Source: Craspedostauros australis (lineage: Eukaryota > Bacillariophyta > Bacillariophyceae > Mastogloiales > Achnanthaceae). Taken from it: a DNA stretch of 64,000 nt. The stretch is taken from assembly GCA_026770025.1 (NCBI GenBank), contig JAMXDE010000004.1:3583501-3647500 (forward strand). Reading direction: 5' to 3'. The first letter of the stretch is position 1. Each line of letters starts with the position of its first letter. The position numbers and the translations under genes are program-made. Under the pieces are notes generated by a model. The model did not search any database. It worked only from the letters and a program-made list of their open reading frames with translations, and was not told where the DNA came from. This document shows positions 43,671 through 53,252 of the stretch, piece by piece.

Positions 43671-45311
43671 TCATTCCTTGGCTGAGCCTTCTTGGTTTTC
43701 TTTGGTTGGCGAGACTTCCATCGCGGCTGGTTCGTCATCCTTCCCATCACCTTTGGTTGTGTCGTCAACCTTGTCTTCATTGGTACCGTCATCCGAATTG
43801 GTACTGCCTTTCTTTGTGCCAGGTTTGCCATCAATGTTCGCTTTTTCTTGCTCTTCGCCGCGTTTCTCATCGTCGATCGTGGCGGTGCTGTCTTTTTCTT
43901 TGTTGGATGTGTCATCGGCATTCACATTGGCACTGTCTTGCTGTTTGCCACCATCACCAATACCATCATCGTCATCGCCACCATCTTGTTTACCCTCGTC
44001 TTCCTCCTTACCCTTGCTGTCCTCGTTGCTATCACCTTGGCCCTTGTCATCGTCATTGTCTGTTTCGCTGTCATCATCCATGGCGTCGTCCATGGCATCA
44101 TCCATAGCATCTTCCATGGCATCTTCCATGTTATCGTCATCGTCCAAGCCCATCAACCGTTTCCTTTCTGCACTTGCTGTGCAACTGTCATCGACTTGCA
44201 ACCAAGGTTCCACGGGCTCTTCGTCGCTCCCATAATCACCGCTGCCAGCGTCATCATTGCTGTTCTCGTCAACGGCACCATCTTCTTCATCATCATCTTG
44301 GTCACCTTGCTCTTCGTCGCCGTTCTCATCATTCTCATTCTGACTATCGTCGCCATCATCCGTCGTTTCCATGTCGGCAGGAAATTCCTTGTCGAATTCA
44401 TCCTGCACAAAGAATGTGACTTGCCGTTTGTGATTGTACGTCTCGCGTTCGCGCGTTGCGACGGCGCAGCTCTGCTGGTGCATCGACGTGCCTTGCAGGA
44501 AGAATCCCGGGTCCAATCCATGCGCCTGGCGTCTTTGAAATGCGGTGCGCACATGCCGCGGTTGGATGGCATCCGACGATGATTGAGTATTGGCTACCCT
44601 GCTATTTCTGGGTCTACTGCTGCTCGCGATCCTGTCAATGTTTGCCACCTTGCGAGCCTCCGTGACCAGCCGCTGCGCGTACAGCTTGGCCAGCACCGTG
44701 ACGATCATGGTGATTTCGGATGCCTGTCCTGGCGCGACGACGTCCTTCAACTCCACCTTCGTTTCCAGTTTCGATGTGGAGGTTCCCATGCGCTCCTGGA
44801 TGCAATGCGCCACGTACTGCGAGATGACGTCCTTGCCGAACGTTGCGCGTCGGAATGCCTCGAAGCGCGAATGCTCCATGGTGTTGAACGTGGATAGAAC
44901 TTGCGCCATCATCTGACCTTCTCGCGTTGCAGTTCTGTTCGTTAAATGGAAATAGTGGAGAGACGAGAGACGAGGGAGACGGGGGGAGAAGGAAACAGGA
45001 TACATGAATGTGAGCGTCCGCATGAGTGTGTATGAGTCCCCGTCTTGCGATCCATCCCTGCGACTCTATTCTGCTCGAATAGACGCAAGACTCTGCACTC
45101 ACTTTTCCAATGGCGACGCATGACTGCTGCTCCCACTTCCGCTCGAACCGCCAGCGGAACTCCCGCTGTTTTTGTTGGAATCGTCGCTCGATCGCTTGGA
45201 TTTCGATTTCTTCTTCTTTGACTTCTTCAGCGGCGGTTCGCCCGTCACCGAGGGATCCCATGACACGGACGGGTCGCGCTCCGGTATCCTCTTCTTGTTT
45301 ACGGAGGGCAT
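43671..45311 (-). CDS. TAF11: TFIID subunit TAF11 with long acidic tail
   Basis: Exon 1 complement(45103..45311) and exon 2 complement(43671..44934) join across a 168-nt intron (donor GTGAGT, acceptor GAACAG), giving 490 residues and the junction SPLEK-TATREG. The basic N-terminus (PPLKKSKKKKSKSKR) precedes the TAFII28 histone fold (about 78-220): LSTFNTMEHSRFEAFRRATF, then EITMIVTVLAKLYAQRLVTE, and IQPRHVRTAFQRRQ. In TFIID this fold pairs with TAF13. Canonical TAF11 is about 200 residues and ends soon after the fold; here ~270 extra residues follow. They are dominated by Asp/Glu with a repeated MEDA/MDDA motif. The loop between the second and third helices is also long and Ser-rich. The fold identification is firm; the tail's role is unknown. 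Confidence 0.88.
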
Positions 45312-46033
45312 GGTGGGAAATTATACTGTGTGTGTGTGTGTGCATGTGTGATTTGGGATGATATTATGGAATAGTTCCCAACACAGAGGCTACAACTATG
45401 ATGATGATGATGATGATGATTCAGTTGCTGGACTTGGCGCGGCGGCGCTTCGCCATTCGCCGGCGTTCAATTTCCGCCATGGTCGATTTCGTTTTTCGTT
45501 TCGTTCCAAGCTTGATTCCAATTGGTCGATGATTTGCATTCGTTTTGTTCAAAGTAGTCAAAAAGTTCGACTTCAACGATCGTATCCACGGATGGTAAAG
45601 CCTCGGAAGGACCCTATCCGTACAAAGACAAGAACAGGATAGATTTGTCCGATGCCAGTTCTCGTCACAAAATGGCAAGACAAGTCGCGTGTTTGGTGTC
45701 CGAAACAAGAGAGGCGATCATCAACATCCACGACAACACCACCGATGCAACCAGAGACAACTGTTCGAGCGAGAGGGACCTCTCCTCGCGCATCTTCCGG
45801 CGTTGCCGTTTGCGAGACCGTCCCCGCGTTCACACACAAAGAAGCGACGACCTCTGAGCATCATCCATTGAGGGACGCAGACATCCAGCCAAGAAATGTG
45901 TTGAATCGATGTTCATACTCATAAAACTCAAGACTGGGCATTGACAACATCATACTCTATCCGTACTCCGCTCGCTGCAACACAGAACAACTCACCACTA
46001 CACATACACACAACACACAACACAAGCGCCATC
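45312..46033. other. Bidirectional promoter interval, TAF11 / KIX-like gene
   Basis: About 720 bp between divergent start codons. It holds a TG dinucleotide run (about 45327-45341) and an ATG/GAT microsatellite (45398-45420). A minus-strand frame of 95 codons is Arg/Lys-rich and unsupported. Confidence 0.5.
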
Positions 46034-46339
46034 ATGAATCCCAAACGATCGCAGATGATTGAAAAGCTGGAGACGATGCTGGTGGAAACATCCATCGCCC
46101 CCCAAGACAAGCAAAGGAACGTGACGGCCATCGCACGCATGCTGGAGCGCGTCATGCACGCCACCGCCAAGTCCGACGAGGAATACGAGGATGAATCGAC
46201 GATCCGATGCAGGGTCAAGGAGATCTGCGTCCGAATATTCTGGAGAAAGCTGAGACGGCGGGAGCAGGACAGCGACCGCAAAGTCACGCTGCGACCGTCC
46301 ATCTTTGCCGGCATCACAATGAAGCAGCAGCAGATATGA
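46034..46339 (+). CDS. Small KIX-like domain protein
   Basis: Single exon, 101 residues. The ATG at 46034 is the first that starts the helical region; the frame is open further up but not protein-like. Helix one is QMIEKLETMLVET, helix two VTAIARMLERVMHATAKS, and EEYEDESTIRCRVKEI follows. This is the pattern of KIX domains in algal CBP/Mediator-15-type proteins (R-x-L-E-x-x-x-x-x-x-A-x-S-x-E-E-Y-x-D-x-x-T-I/L-x-x-R). KIX domains bind activation domains of transcription factors. A basic stretch (FWRKLRRREQDSDRK) closes the protein. A stand-alone KIX of this size could act as a competitor or adaptor, which is inference. It is divergent from TAF11, another transcription protein. Confidence 0.6.
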   Translation: MNPKRSQMIEKLETMLVETSIAPQDKQRNVTAIARMLERVMHATAKSDEEYEDESTIRCRVKEICVRIFWRKLRRREQDSDRKVTLRPSIFAGITMKQQQI

Positions 46340-47724
46340 CATGGCGCATGCATCGCGGCTGTCGAAGCATGAATGGGGGGGACGAATACCACAAGAGTAG
46401 AACTGGAATATCGCGCTGACCAAGCAGGAAGATGCAACGCCCAAATTCCAAGTGCCTCATCTGGACGGATGCAATATCCATCTCGATGATTGAGCAGCAC
46501 GGGGATCTTCAGCCAAAGGAATCAAGAAATGTCAACAACATGGCGGTTTGCAATCAAGCAAAACGATGGCATGCATCGTGCCGTACTCGAATGTATTAAT
46601 AGAATAGCATCATGTATACAAGACAACACAGCACAACGCATAGATCTACTTGTAGCACATTGTAGACAGTATAGAGTGGAGTGATACGGTTCAACGCAGT
46701 GTGACCGAACCCAACACAAAGGGACGTGCGTATCGCAACCGTCCGACTGCTGCTTGCTCGCACCGAGGGCTCTGCTTGTACTCATGCTCCACTTCACCAA
46801 CATGCGTCGCGCCCGGCTGCCTGCGGTTGATTCGTTTCGCCTCCTCCCCCACTCCCGATCTCTCCACCAAGAACAAGACCGATGGAAGTGTCGTTGCGCG
46901 GGAGGCGAGCAGGCTCCGAGGTGATCCGCAGAGAGCAAGGACAAGAGACATGATGTTCGCTGACATTTGCTGGCTTCCACCCAACGCACCTTCATAGTAG
47001 TAGTACCTACGAGTAACTTGCACTCCTCGCGATCCAAACCGCTCCTCTCTTTTAGCCTCCATTTGAACCGGCGCAACATTTATCATCCATGGCGGATGCT
47101 TCTACCAAAGGACGAAGCGAGCTGGGATGGGAAACGACGACGACAGCGACAAAAAAGTGAGGGCGTCAAGGTGGCAGAGAGAATTCACCATCCGAGCGCC
47201 AGTCCCCACCGAAGAAGGCAAGTGCTCCCAAACTACGACCAAGAAGACAGCGGTGGAATAGTGACATTCACAAACGGAGATCGTGGATCTGTGATGTTGT
47301 TTTTCGGAGAAATTGGATCAAACCATGACTGGAAGGAGCTGGTTTCAATCACGATGGATGCAGTATTATCCACGAATGAGCCGAAGAGTTGTCACGTCCA
47401 ATCAGATGGAGCACACGCCTAAGAACTGGTTTCGAGCAAACGATCTTGTTTGATGGGTGATCGTCACCAATACTGGTGCTGCTCCTACACCTCATCTGCA
47501 CCCAACAACCCGCCGCTCGCCTCCGACATCCAACTTTGTATCGCCATCATGCTTGCACCACGAGAGGAAGCAACAGGAATCGTAGCAGTAACAGCAACAG
47601 TGACAGTAGCAGCGGCAACGTTTCCTCCAGAGAGAGAGAGAGAGAGATAGCCAGCCTATCAGAAGTACGTTCATCTCCGTAGCTGTCACAACCACAGGGA
47701 ACGGCGCTCACCTCAACTGCGAGA
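46340..47724. other. Intergenic, upstream of the fusion gene
   Basis: A plus frame of about 150 codons (46967-47422) and shorter ATG frames near 47089-47130 lack domains and consistent coding character. A GA run lies at 47628-47648. Confidence 0.4.
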
Positions 47725-50319
47725 ATGGGAAAGGTCGCTGCACCCAAACAGGGTCCCGATCCCACGCTCATCTCTCGCAAGGAAGTGGATGCGCTGTACA
47801 CGACGCTTCAGGTGGTTGTCGATGCGCTCGACAAGCTCAGAGTGGACTACATCGTGACCGGGGGATCGTTGCTGGGTGCGATTCGGCAGCATTCGATTCT
47901 ATTCTGCGATGATGACATCGACATATCCATCATCGATCATCACGACGAAGGTCCTGGCGATGGATCTGCGTACCAGCGCGTCAAGGACCAGCTTCAGGCG
48001 TTGATCGGCAAGCGGTACCAATACCAGATCGCACCATGGGAGGGCGGCGATCGGATACGTCCCAAGCAGATGAACAACATCTTCATCGACATCTTTGTCA
48101 TCCGGCGATATGAATCCATGGATCAGCTCGTCAATGAGGTTGTTGGTGTGAAGGCGAATGGCCAACGGCAACAGCAAGCATATATTGACGGCATTGTGGA
48201 CACCATCGCGTCAGCTGCTGCATCGGCCACCGGCAGCGATGAACTCGCTTCGTTTTGGCACTTCGCAAAACGGAAGGCTGTGGAGATGTGGCCAAAGGAG
48301 GTGTATCGTCAAAAGGAGATGTTTCCGTTGCAAGCCAATCTGAAGATGGGACCAGTCGTCCACATCAAGGGTCCGCAGACACCTGTTCTGCTGTTGAAAC
48401 GAGCATTCGGCGACGATTGCTTCGATGTGTACTACCAGAGCACCGCTCATCAGGCTGCGACGTCATCATCGGCGACGACACACGTCGCGAATCATGGCGT
48501 TGCAAACGGTGAGGATGACACCGGAACTGACCTCCCGCCGCTCATCGCACCTGGAGGAACGTGGATGGACAGTACGAAGCAGCCGTTGCAAGACAAGCAC
48601 TATCTACCGATGCAACCAACGTCGAGGGCAGCACGCCGTCCCACAAACTTCAACAAGGAAGAATTGTTGAAATACTTGGAGGTGCAGGGCACAAAAGAAC
48701 ACGAGTGGCTTGCCAGCAACAACGACAATGGCAATGGCAATGGCACGATGAGCAACACCAAAGACAATATCACCAAAGTCGGCACTGTGTACATGGATGG
48801 TGTGTTCGATCTGTTCCATGTCGGACATTTGGAGGCGATCAAGCAATGCTCGGATCTTGGCCATCGTGTTATCATTGGGGTTACGGGAGATGATGATGCT
48901 GCGGGTTACAAACGACCACCGGTCATACGGGAGAGAGATCGCGTTGCAATCATTGAGGCCATCAAGTACGTCGATGAGGTCGTTTGTCCATGCCCGCTCA
49001 TCGTGACAGCAGAATTTATGGCGGCTCGGGGGATCGATCTTGTCGTGCATGGGTTCATGAATGACGCGGACAGAGAGCGACAGCGAGAATTCTTCGAGGT
49101 GCCTGTGGAGACAGGTCGATTCCGAGAGATCGCCTACTATCGCGATCAAAGCACGACGAAGATCATCAGCACAATTGAGGAGATGCTCAATTCGGAAACA
49201 TCAACGCAACCTTCAGCGAACACTATTGCGTCCGCTTCAATAGCGCCAGGAGCATCGACAACAGCAGTCCATGCACCCGCAGCAACAACAACAGCTGCCG
49301 CCCCCGCCGCCAATACAATGAAGCCAAACAACCCGAAATGGTTCGGTTCCAGCCTCGCCAGTGCGACGAATCACTCCAAAAATATCCCTTTTCATCCATT
49401 CCCATTGCACTTACGACAGGTAATGGAACCGCATTTGCAAAAGACCCTGCGGCACCGAAGCGAGGCACTGCAAACCATCTGCGACGCCACCGGGAAAGGC
49501 GGGTACGGTGCAGTCATGAAAAGATTTCTGCAAGGCGGCCTCGCGTTGGAACGAGATTTGAGTTACGATGCGATGCAGCATCCTTTGCGCACGGCGTTGT
49601 TGCAATCATTTGGACTGCCGAGTGAGTACGACCTCACGCTGCTGCATGAAGACGAGGGCAGGAAGTACGACATCCTGCAAACGCTGACCACCGACAATCA
49701 TCATGCGTCCTTTCAAGCTGCGTACGACGACTTCGTGCATAGTTTCTGCATCCCTCATCTCAGCACAATCGCTCCAAACGAAACCGAGTTCTATTACCAA
49801 TCTTTTCCCTGCGTCCGCATCGTCCAGCCCGGCGAATTCAGCATCGGACCGCACGCCGACGTCATGTACGGCCATCATCCGTGTTCCATCAACCTCTACG
49901 TCCCAATCACCGAAATCGGCAACCCCGACACGTGCGGCAACGCCTCATCCTTATTCCTGGAATCCCAACCCAACGCTCAAGACTGGCATCCGATCATCGG
50001 TGCGTTGGGCAGAATGAAACAGTTCGCGGGCGCCGTATGCACGCACTGGACGACCGATAATGCAACGTGCAAGACGCGCGTGTCGTTGGATTTTCGCGTC
50101 ATTGCAGGGTCCATGTACAAGGCGCTGTCGCATCCCAATGTGTACCAAGACGCAGATGGATATTATTCGCGCTGCGTCCACAGCGACGAGACGCGGCGAT
50201 GGCAACGCGCGGATGCAGAGAATAACAAACCGGATGCAAGAGTTGGATTTCCATGGACGGTGAAAGATTGGGAGAAACTGAGGCACAAAATGATCCAGAA
50301 GAAGGCAAAGCGACAATGA
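47725..50319 (+). CDS. LicD-like transferase / cytidylyltransferase / 2OG-Fe(II) oxygenase fusion
   Basis: One uninterrupted 864-residue frame with three enzyme-like parts. Residues ~20-235 match the LicD/fukutin nucleotidyltransferase fold: GGSLLGAIR, then CDDDIDIS (61-68) and FIDIFVIRR. LicD-type enzymes move phosphocholine or a similar alditol phosphate from a CDP-linked donor to a glycan. Residues ~352-488 are a cytidylyltransferase: GTVYMDGVFDLFHVGHLEA with the HxGH motif at 365-368, and RDQSTTKIIST at the usual RTEGISTS place. Such enzymes make CDP-choline, CDP-ethanolamine or CDP-glycerol. After an Ala/Thr linker, residues ~550-800 resemble non-haem iron 2-oxoglutarate oxygenases of the StrG-like group: GPHADVMYGHHP (His710, Asp712), a second His in CTHWTTDN (774) and RVSLDFRV. 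The donor-making and donor-using domains in one chain suggest channelling; the oxygenase substrate is unknown. No signal peptide is evident. Each domain call is good; the substrate is inference. Confidence 0.82.
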   Translation: MGKVAAPKQGPDPTLISRKEVDALYTTLQVVVDALDKLRVDYIVTGGSLLGAIRQHSILFCDDDIDISIIDHHDEGPGDGSAYQRVKDQLQALIGKRYQYQIAPWEGGDRIRPKQMNNIFIDIFVIRRYESMDQLVNEVVGVKANGQRQQQAYIDGIVDTIASAAASATGSDELASFWHFAKRKAVEMWPKEVYRQKEMFPLQANLKMGPVVHIKGPQTPVLLLKRAFGDDCFDVYYQSTAHQAATSSSATTHVANHGVANGEDDTGTDLPPLIAPGGTWMDSTKQPLQDKHYLPMQPTSRAARRPTNFNKEELLKYLEVQGTKEHEWLASNNDNGNGNGTMSNTKDNITKVGTVYMDGVFDLFHVGHLEAIKQCSDLGHRVIIGVTGDDDAAGYKRPPVIRERDRVAIIEAIKYVDEVVCPCPLIVTAEFMAARGIDLVVHGFMNDADRERQREFFEVPVETGRFREIAYYRDQSTTKIISTIEEMLNSETSTQPSANTIASASIAPGASTTAVHAPAATTTAAAPAANTMKPNNPKWFGSSLASATNHSKNIPFHPFPLHLRQVMEPHLQKTLRHRSEALQTICDATGKGGYGAVMKRFLQGGLALERDLSYDAMQHPLRTALLQSFGLPSEYDLTLLHEDEGRKYDILQTLTTDNHHASFQAAYDDFVHSFCIPHLSTIAPNETEFYYQSFPCVRIVQPGEFSIGPHADVMYGHHPCSINLYVPITEIGNPDTCGNASSLFLESQPNAQDWHPIIGALGRMKQFAGAVCTHWTTDNATCKTRVSLDFRVIAGSMYKALSHPNVYQDADGYYSRCVHSDETRRWQRADAENNKPDARVGFPWTVKDWEKLRHKMIQKKAKRQ

Positions 50320-50558
50320 TGAATGCGCTGGGAAGCTCTGTTGGTGTGTATAGCAGTGTTTTTACTACAATCCACAGAGTAGAGTATTGCAGAGTATTCC
50401 ATTTAGCTTTTGCGTGATGCGATACAATAGAACACTGGAGTGGGCATGTTCTGGATTGAAAGTCGTGAATGAGCATGCTCTGCCTGCGATCCCCGTTTGG
50501 CTCCACCTGGCTGGCTACAGCATTGCTTTCATGTCACAATGTGACTTGTGCACAGCCA

Positions 50559-51095
50559 TCAGATATCACCTTTCCGGGCCTCATTCAAATCACCAAGATT
50601 GATGGTGGTATCAGGCCCCTTGTTGATGACAGAGAACCTGCTGAGATTTTCCTGGCCGACGGGAACTTGGCTGAAGAAAGCGAGGACGACAGCCAACGCG
50701 ATCGCACCGATGATTCCTGTGAGACCAGGACCCTTGGATTCTGCGGCATCGGAGTCGGTCTCGCTGAGGGATTGTTCCTGCTCCTTCCAGCGCTCCGAGA
50801 ACATGGCCTCCATTTCGATTTCTTCCAGGATCTCAGGCGTCGATTCAGTCATCTGTGGTACATCTGCCGTCTCCTTGTCGGCCTTCAACTTGGCCAGCTG
50901 TTCTTCCAGCTTTGCTATCTCATCGTCCTTGCTGCCGTCGATGTTATGGAGGATGACGAGGGAAGGCTTATGGAGATTGCGATTGCTTCGCAAGGGTTTC
51001 GTGGATGGTCTCATGGACTGCGCCGATGGAGAAAACGAGCTCGCGAGGCCGAAAGCGCATGCGATGGCGCAGAGCCGCAGCAGGGAGCGGCTCAT
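50559..51095 (-). CDS. Small plastid-targeted single-pass membrane protein, unknown
   Basis: Single exon, 178 residues from the Met of MSRSLLRLCAIACAFG; the longer upstream open frame is low-complexity and not used. The signal peptide ends at ASS-FSPSA, a Phe-containing diatom plastid-import motif, followed by an Arg/Lys/Ser-rich transit segment. A short charged coiled coil (DDEIAKLEEQLAKLKADKE) lies near 75-93, and one membrane helix (GLTGIIGAIALAVVLAFF) near 130-148. The tail reads FSVINKGPDTTINLGDLNEA. I do not recognise the family; a thylakoid or plastid-envelope membrane position is inferred. It converges on the fusion gene (239 bp) and lies near two other plastid-targeted genes. Confidence 0.72.
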   Translation of the reverse strand: MSRSLLRLCAIACAFGLASSFSPSAQSMRPSTKPLRSNRNLHKPSLVILHNIDGSKDDEIAKLEEQLAKLKADKETADVPQMTESTPEILEEIEMEAMFSERWKEQEQSLSETDSDAAESKGPGLTGIIGAIALAVVLAFFSQVPVGQENLSRFSVINKGPDTTINLGDLNEARKGDI

Positions 51096-51592
51096 TCTGT
51101 GGCTGTTGTCGTTGCTGCGGCTGCTGTTGTTGAATGCGTCTGTGTGGCAATTGATTGTTTGCATTCGTAGGCAGGGTGTCGGTTTAGTTGTAATACGATT
51201 GTGGTCGTTGTGGGGATTGATGCCAAACGAAGATCCCGAAAGGCAACATCGCATCTCTCTTGATGTGTGTGTGTGCGTGTGTACTGAATCTTTCGTTGAC
51301 ACCAAAACACGGACCAGAGATGACGCCACAGTGTGGTCGAGTGGTTCGAAACTTCAAGAACGACCAAGTTCAATGAGACGGAGATGGCGGAGCATTCCAC
51401 TTCAGTTGTTCGATAGACTCGCACAGCCAAGGACAGCATCGGTCCACCAGTAAAGTACTATTCTATTTTGATATTATATGTTTACTAGAGTACTCTAGTC
51501 CACTATTGTATGATATGATATCATAGATTAGATCATTCTATTATACTCAATCCATACTCAAGAACAGCTACTTTGTGGCATTCGAGGATTGT
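51096..51592. other. Intergenic between the small membrane protein and pyrophosphatase
   Basis: Promoter of the small plastid gene and 3' flank of the pyrophosphatase. AT-rich around 51450-51550. Nothing else seen. Confidence 0.5.
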
Positions 51593-52399
51593 TTAGTTTC
51601 CAGTCCAGAGCTTTCCGGCCTCGGTGTCGCCGGATCGGAGCTTCTTCCATGCCTCGTGGGTCTCCTCGATGATCTCGTTGGTGGCCTTGACGTCGAGGTA
51701 CTTCTCGTCGAATCCGAACTCGTTGATTGGCTTGTCGTCTGGGGTCTTGTACCAGCGGAACCACTCGCGGATTCCGTCCTGGATGGCCAGAGGCACATCG
51801 TCGATGTCGTTGTACTCGGCGGCCAATGGATCGTCGGTGGCGATGGCGAGGACCTTCCAGTCGAGCTCACCATCGTCGATCATGGCGAGGACGCCGAGGG
51901 GCTTGACCTCCTTGACGCTTCCCATCTCGAGGGCGGAGCTGCCGATCTCGACGACATCGATTGGATCGTCGTCGCCGAAGCACTTGAGCTCTGGGTGCTC
52001 GACGGTTGGGTCCTCCCAGGTCTGTGGAAGGCATCCGTAGTTCCAGAAGATCGGTCCGTGGTAGTCACGGAGCTTGCCCTTCTTCATGTCCTGGGCGATT
52101 GGGTTCTTCTCCTCCTTGGTGGCGACCTCCATCTTGGCCTTGGTCATCTTTGGGATCTCGACGACCATGTTGTAGACGTCTCCGCTCTTCAGCGGGATGT
52201 CGTGCCATGGGGAGATGTCACCCTCCTCGCCCTGGAACTTGAGGCGGAAGGACTCGGTGGCGGCCTCACCGGCCTGCTCCGTGGAGTAGCTGAAGAGGAC
52301 GGCGGCGGCATTGTTGCGGGCTCCGAAGGCGGCTGGGGCGAAGCCGGAGGTGGCTGGCGCGGTGAATGCGAGGAGGGAGAGGGCGGCGGTGAGCTTCAT
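51593..52399 (-). CDS. PPA: Soluble inorganic pyrophosphatase, plastid-targeted
   Basis: Single exon, 268 residues. The start is the Met of MKLTAALSLLAFTAPATSG; upstream in-frame sequence is not conserved-looking. The signal peptide is followed by TSG-FAPAAFGARN, a classic diatom bipartite plastid presequence. The family I pyrophosphatase body includes ISPWHDIPL, YHGPIFWNYGCLPQTWEDP and the metal-binding signature GDDDPIDVVEIG, all three Asp present. Further conserved parts are PLGVLAMIDDGELDWKVLAI and a C-terminal YKTPDDKPIN segment. The enzyme hydrolyses pyrophosphate to phosphate and pulls biosynthetic reactions forward in the plastid. Codon use is strongly biased, as expected of an abundant protein. 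It is divergent from the plastid DUF1995 gene. Confidence 0.93.
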   Translation of the reverse strand: MKLTAALSLLAFTAPATSGFAPAAFGARNNAAAVLFSYSTEQAGEAATESFRLKFQGEEGDISPWHDIPLKSGDVYNMVVEIPKMTKAKMEVATKEEKNPIAQDMKKGKLRDYHGPIFWNYGCLPQTWEDPTVEHPELKCFGDDDPIDVVEIGSSALEMGSVKEVKPLGVLAMIDDGELDWKVLAIATDDPLAAEYNDIDDVPLAIQDGIREWFRWYKTPDDKPINEFGFDEKYLDVKATNEIIEETHEAWKKLRSGDTEAGKLWTGN

Positions 52400-53252
52400 C
52401 TTGGATTCTTGGGGTTGTAGGGTATGTGAGTGTGCGGATGCGACGATGTGCACAAGTCGTTGGATGGAGGCCGCTGGTGGAGGTGCATTCGCAACCGCCG
52501 TACCAACCAACCAAAGATTCCTGCGTCCCATCATCACGCGAGACGCACAACACACGTGAGACGAGGACAACATGATCGGCATTGTTGGTGTCAGCCAAAC
52601 CAGGTGCGTGGCCAGGGACACAAATCCTGTGTCTTGAATCTCTCTCGCCCAATCCAATCAGCCACAACACCACAAAGGTATCCCAACTGCCACTTCACAG
52701 CACTGTGTGTTCTTTCGTCGTGCGTGTTCTTCGTTGTGTGTGGAGCTGCCGAAGTGGAAGAAGAAACACACGTTGGTGTTGTGTGTCCACGCTCTCCGTG
52801 GCTGTTGCCAACTCGTCCGCCATAATTGCTCCACGTGGAACATCCATGACTATCTTCAATGCACTTTTCCATGTACCTTTGTCTGTGATACGGTATGTTC
52901 AGTTTCCGATTATTATTTGGTCCATGTAGTCGTTGGTGTATGTGTTTGTGTGCATGTCCGTGACGTCATGGACCCTGACTCACAATTTGGGTGCTGACCG
53001 GCCCAAAAATCGGAACAAATCCAGATGGGCCTCGCGACGCAACCAGAGGCAGAACAGATGACCAGAGCTTCGATCTCATCAAACCATTGACCCTGCACCC
53101 CGCTCGACATCATCACAATCAGCAGAGGAACGAAGAGTGTATTTGCTTTTGCCACAACACCAACACTATCAACAATAACAACGTTGAAACCGACGACGAC
53201 GGCGACGATTTTGAAAAGTGCTGTAATATAGTCTATTGCACTGACAGAGACC
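52400..53252. other. Divergent promoter between two plastid-protein genes
   Basis: About 850 bp between the start codons of the pyrophosphatase (minus) and DUF1995 gene (plus). A CRE palindrome lies at 52961-52968. No gene here. Confidence 0.55.
52961..52968. promoter_or_regulatory. Perfect CRE-type palindrome TGACGTCA
   Basis: It is located 284 bp upstream of the DUF1995 ATG and about 560 bp from the pyrophosphatase ATG. TGACGT elements mediate CO2/cAMP and light responses in some diatom plastid-protein genes; the role here is inferred. Confidence 0.35.

Noticed and set aside
43692-44582. A 296-codon plus-strand hydrophobic frame resembling a membrane protein
   Set aside because: It is the antisense reading of the Asp/Glu-rich TAF11 tail; GAT/GAC/GAA codons read backwards give Ile/Val/Phe and mimic membrane helices.
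51337-51375. tRNA-like string TGGTCGAGTGGTTCGAA
   Set aside because: It has the look of a D-arm and T-loop run together, but no cloverleaf with acceptor and anticodon stems can be drawn around it.
51575-52420. A 281-codon plus-strand frame with Leu/Val/Gly-rich translation
   Set aside because: It is antisense to the plastid pyrophosphatase, which has full family motifs and biased codons.
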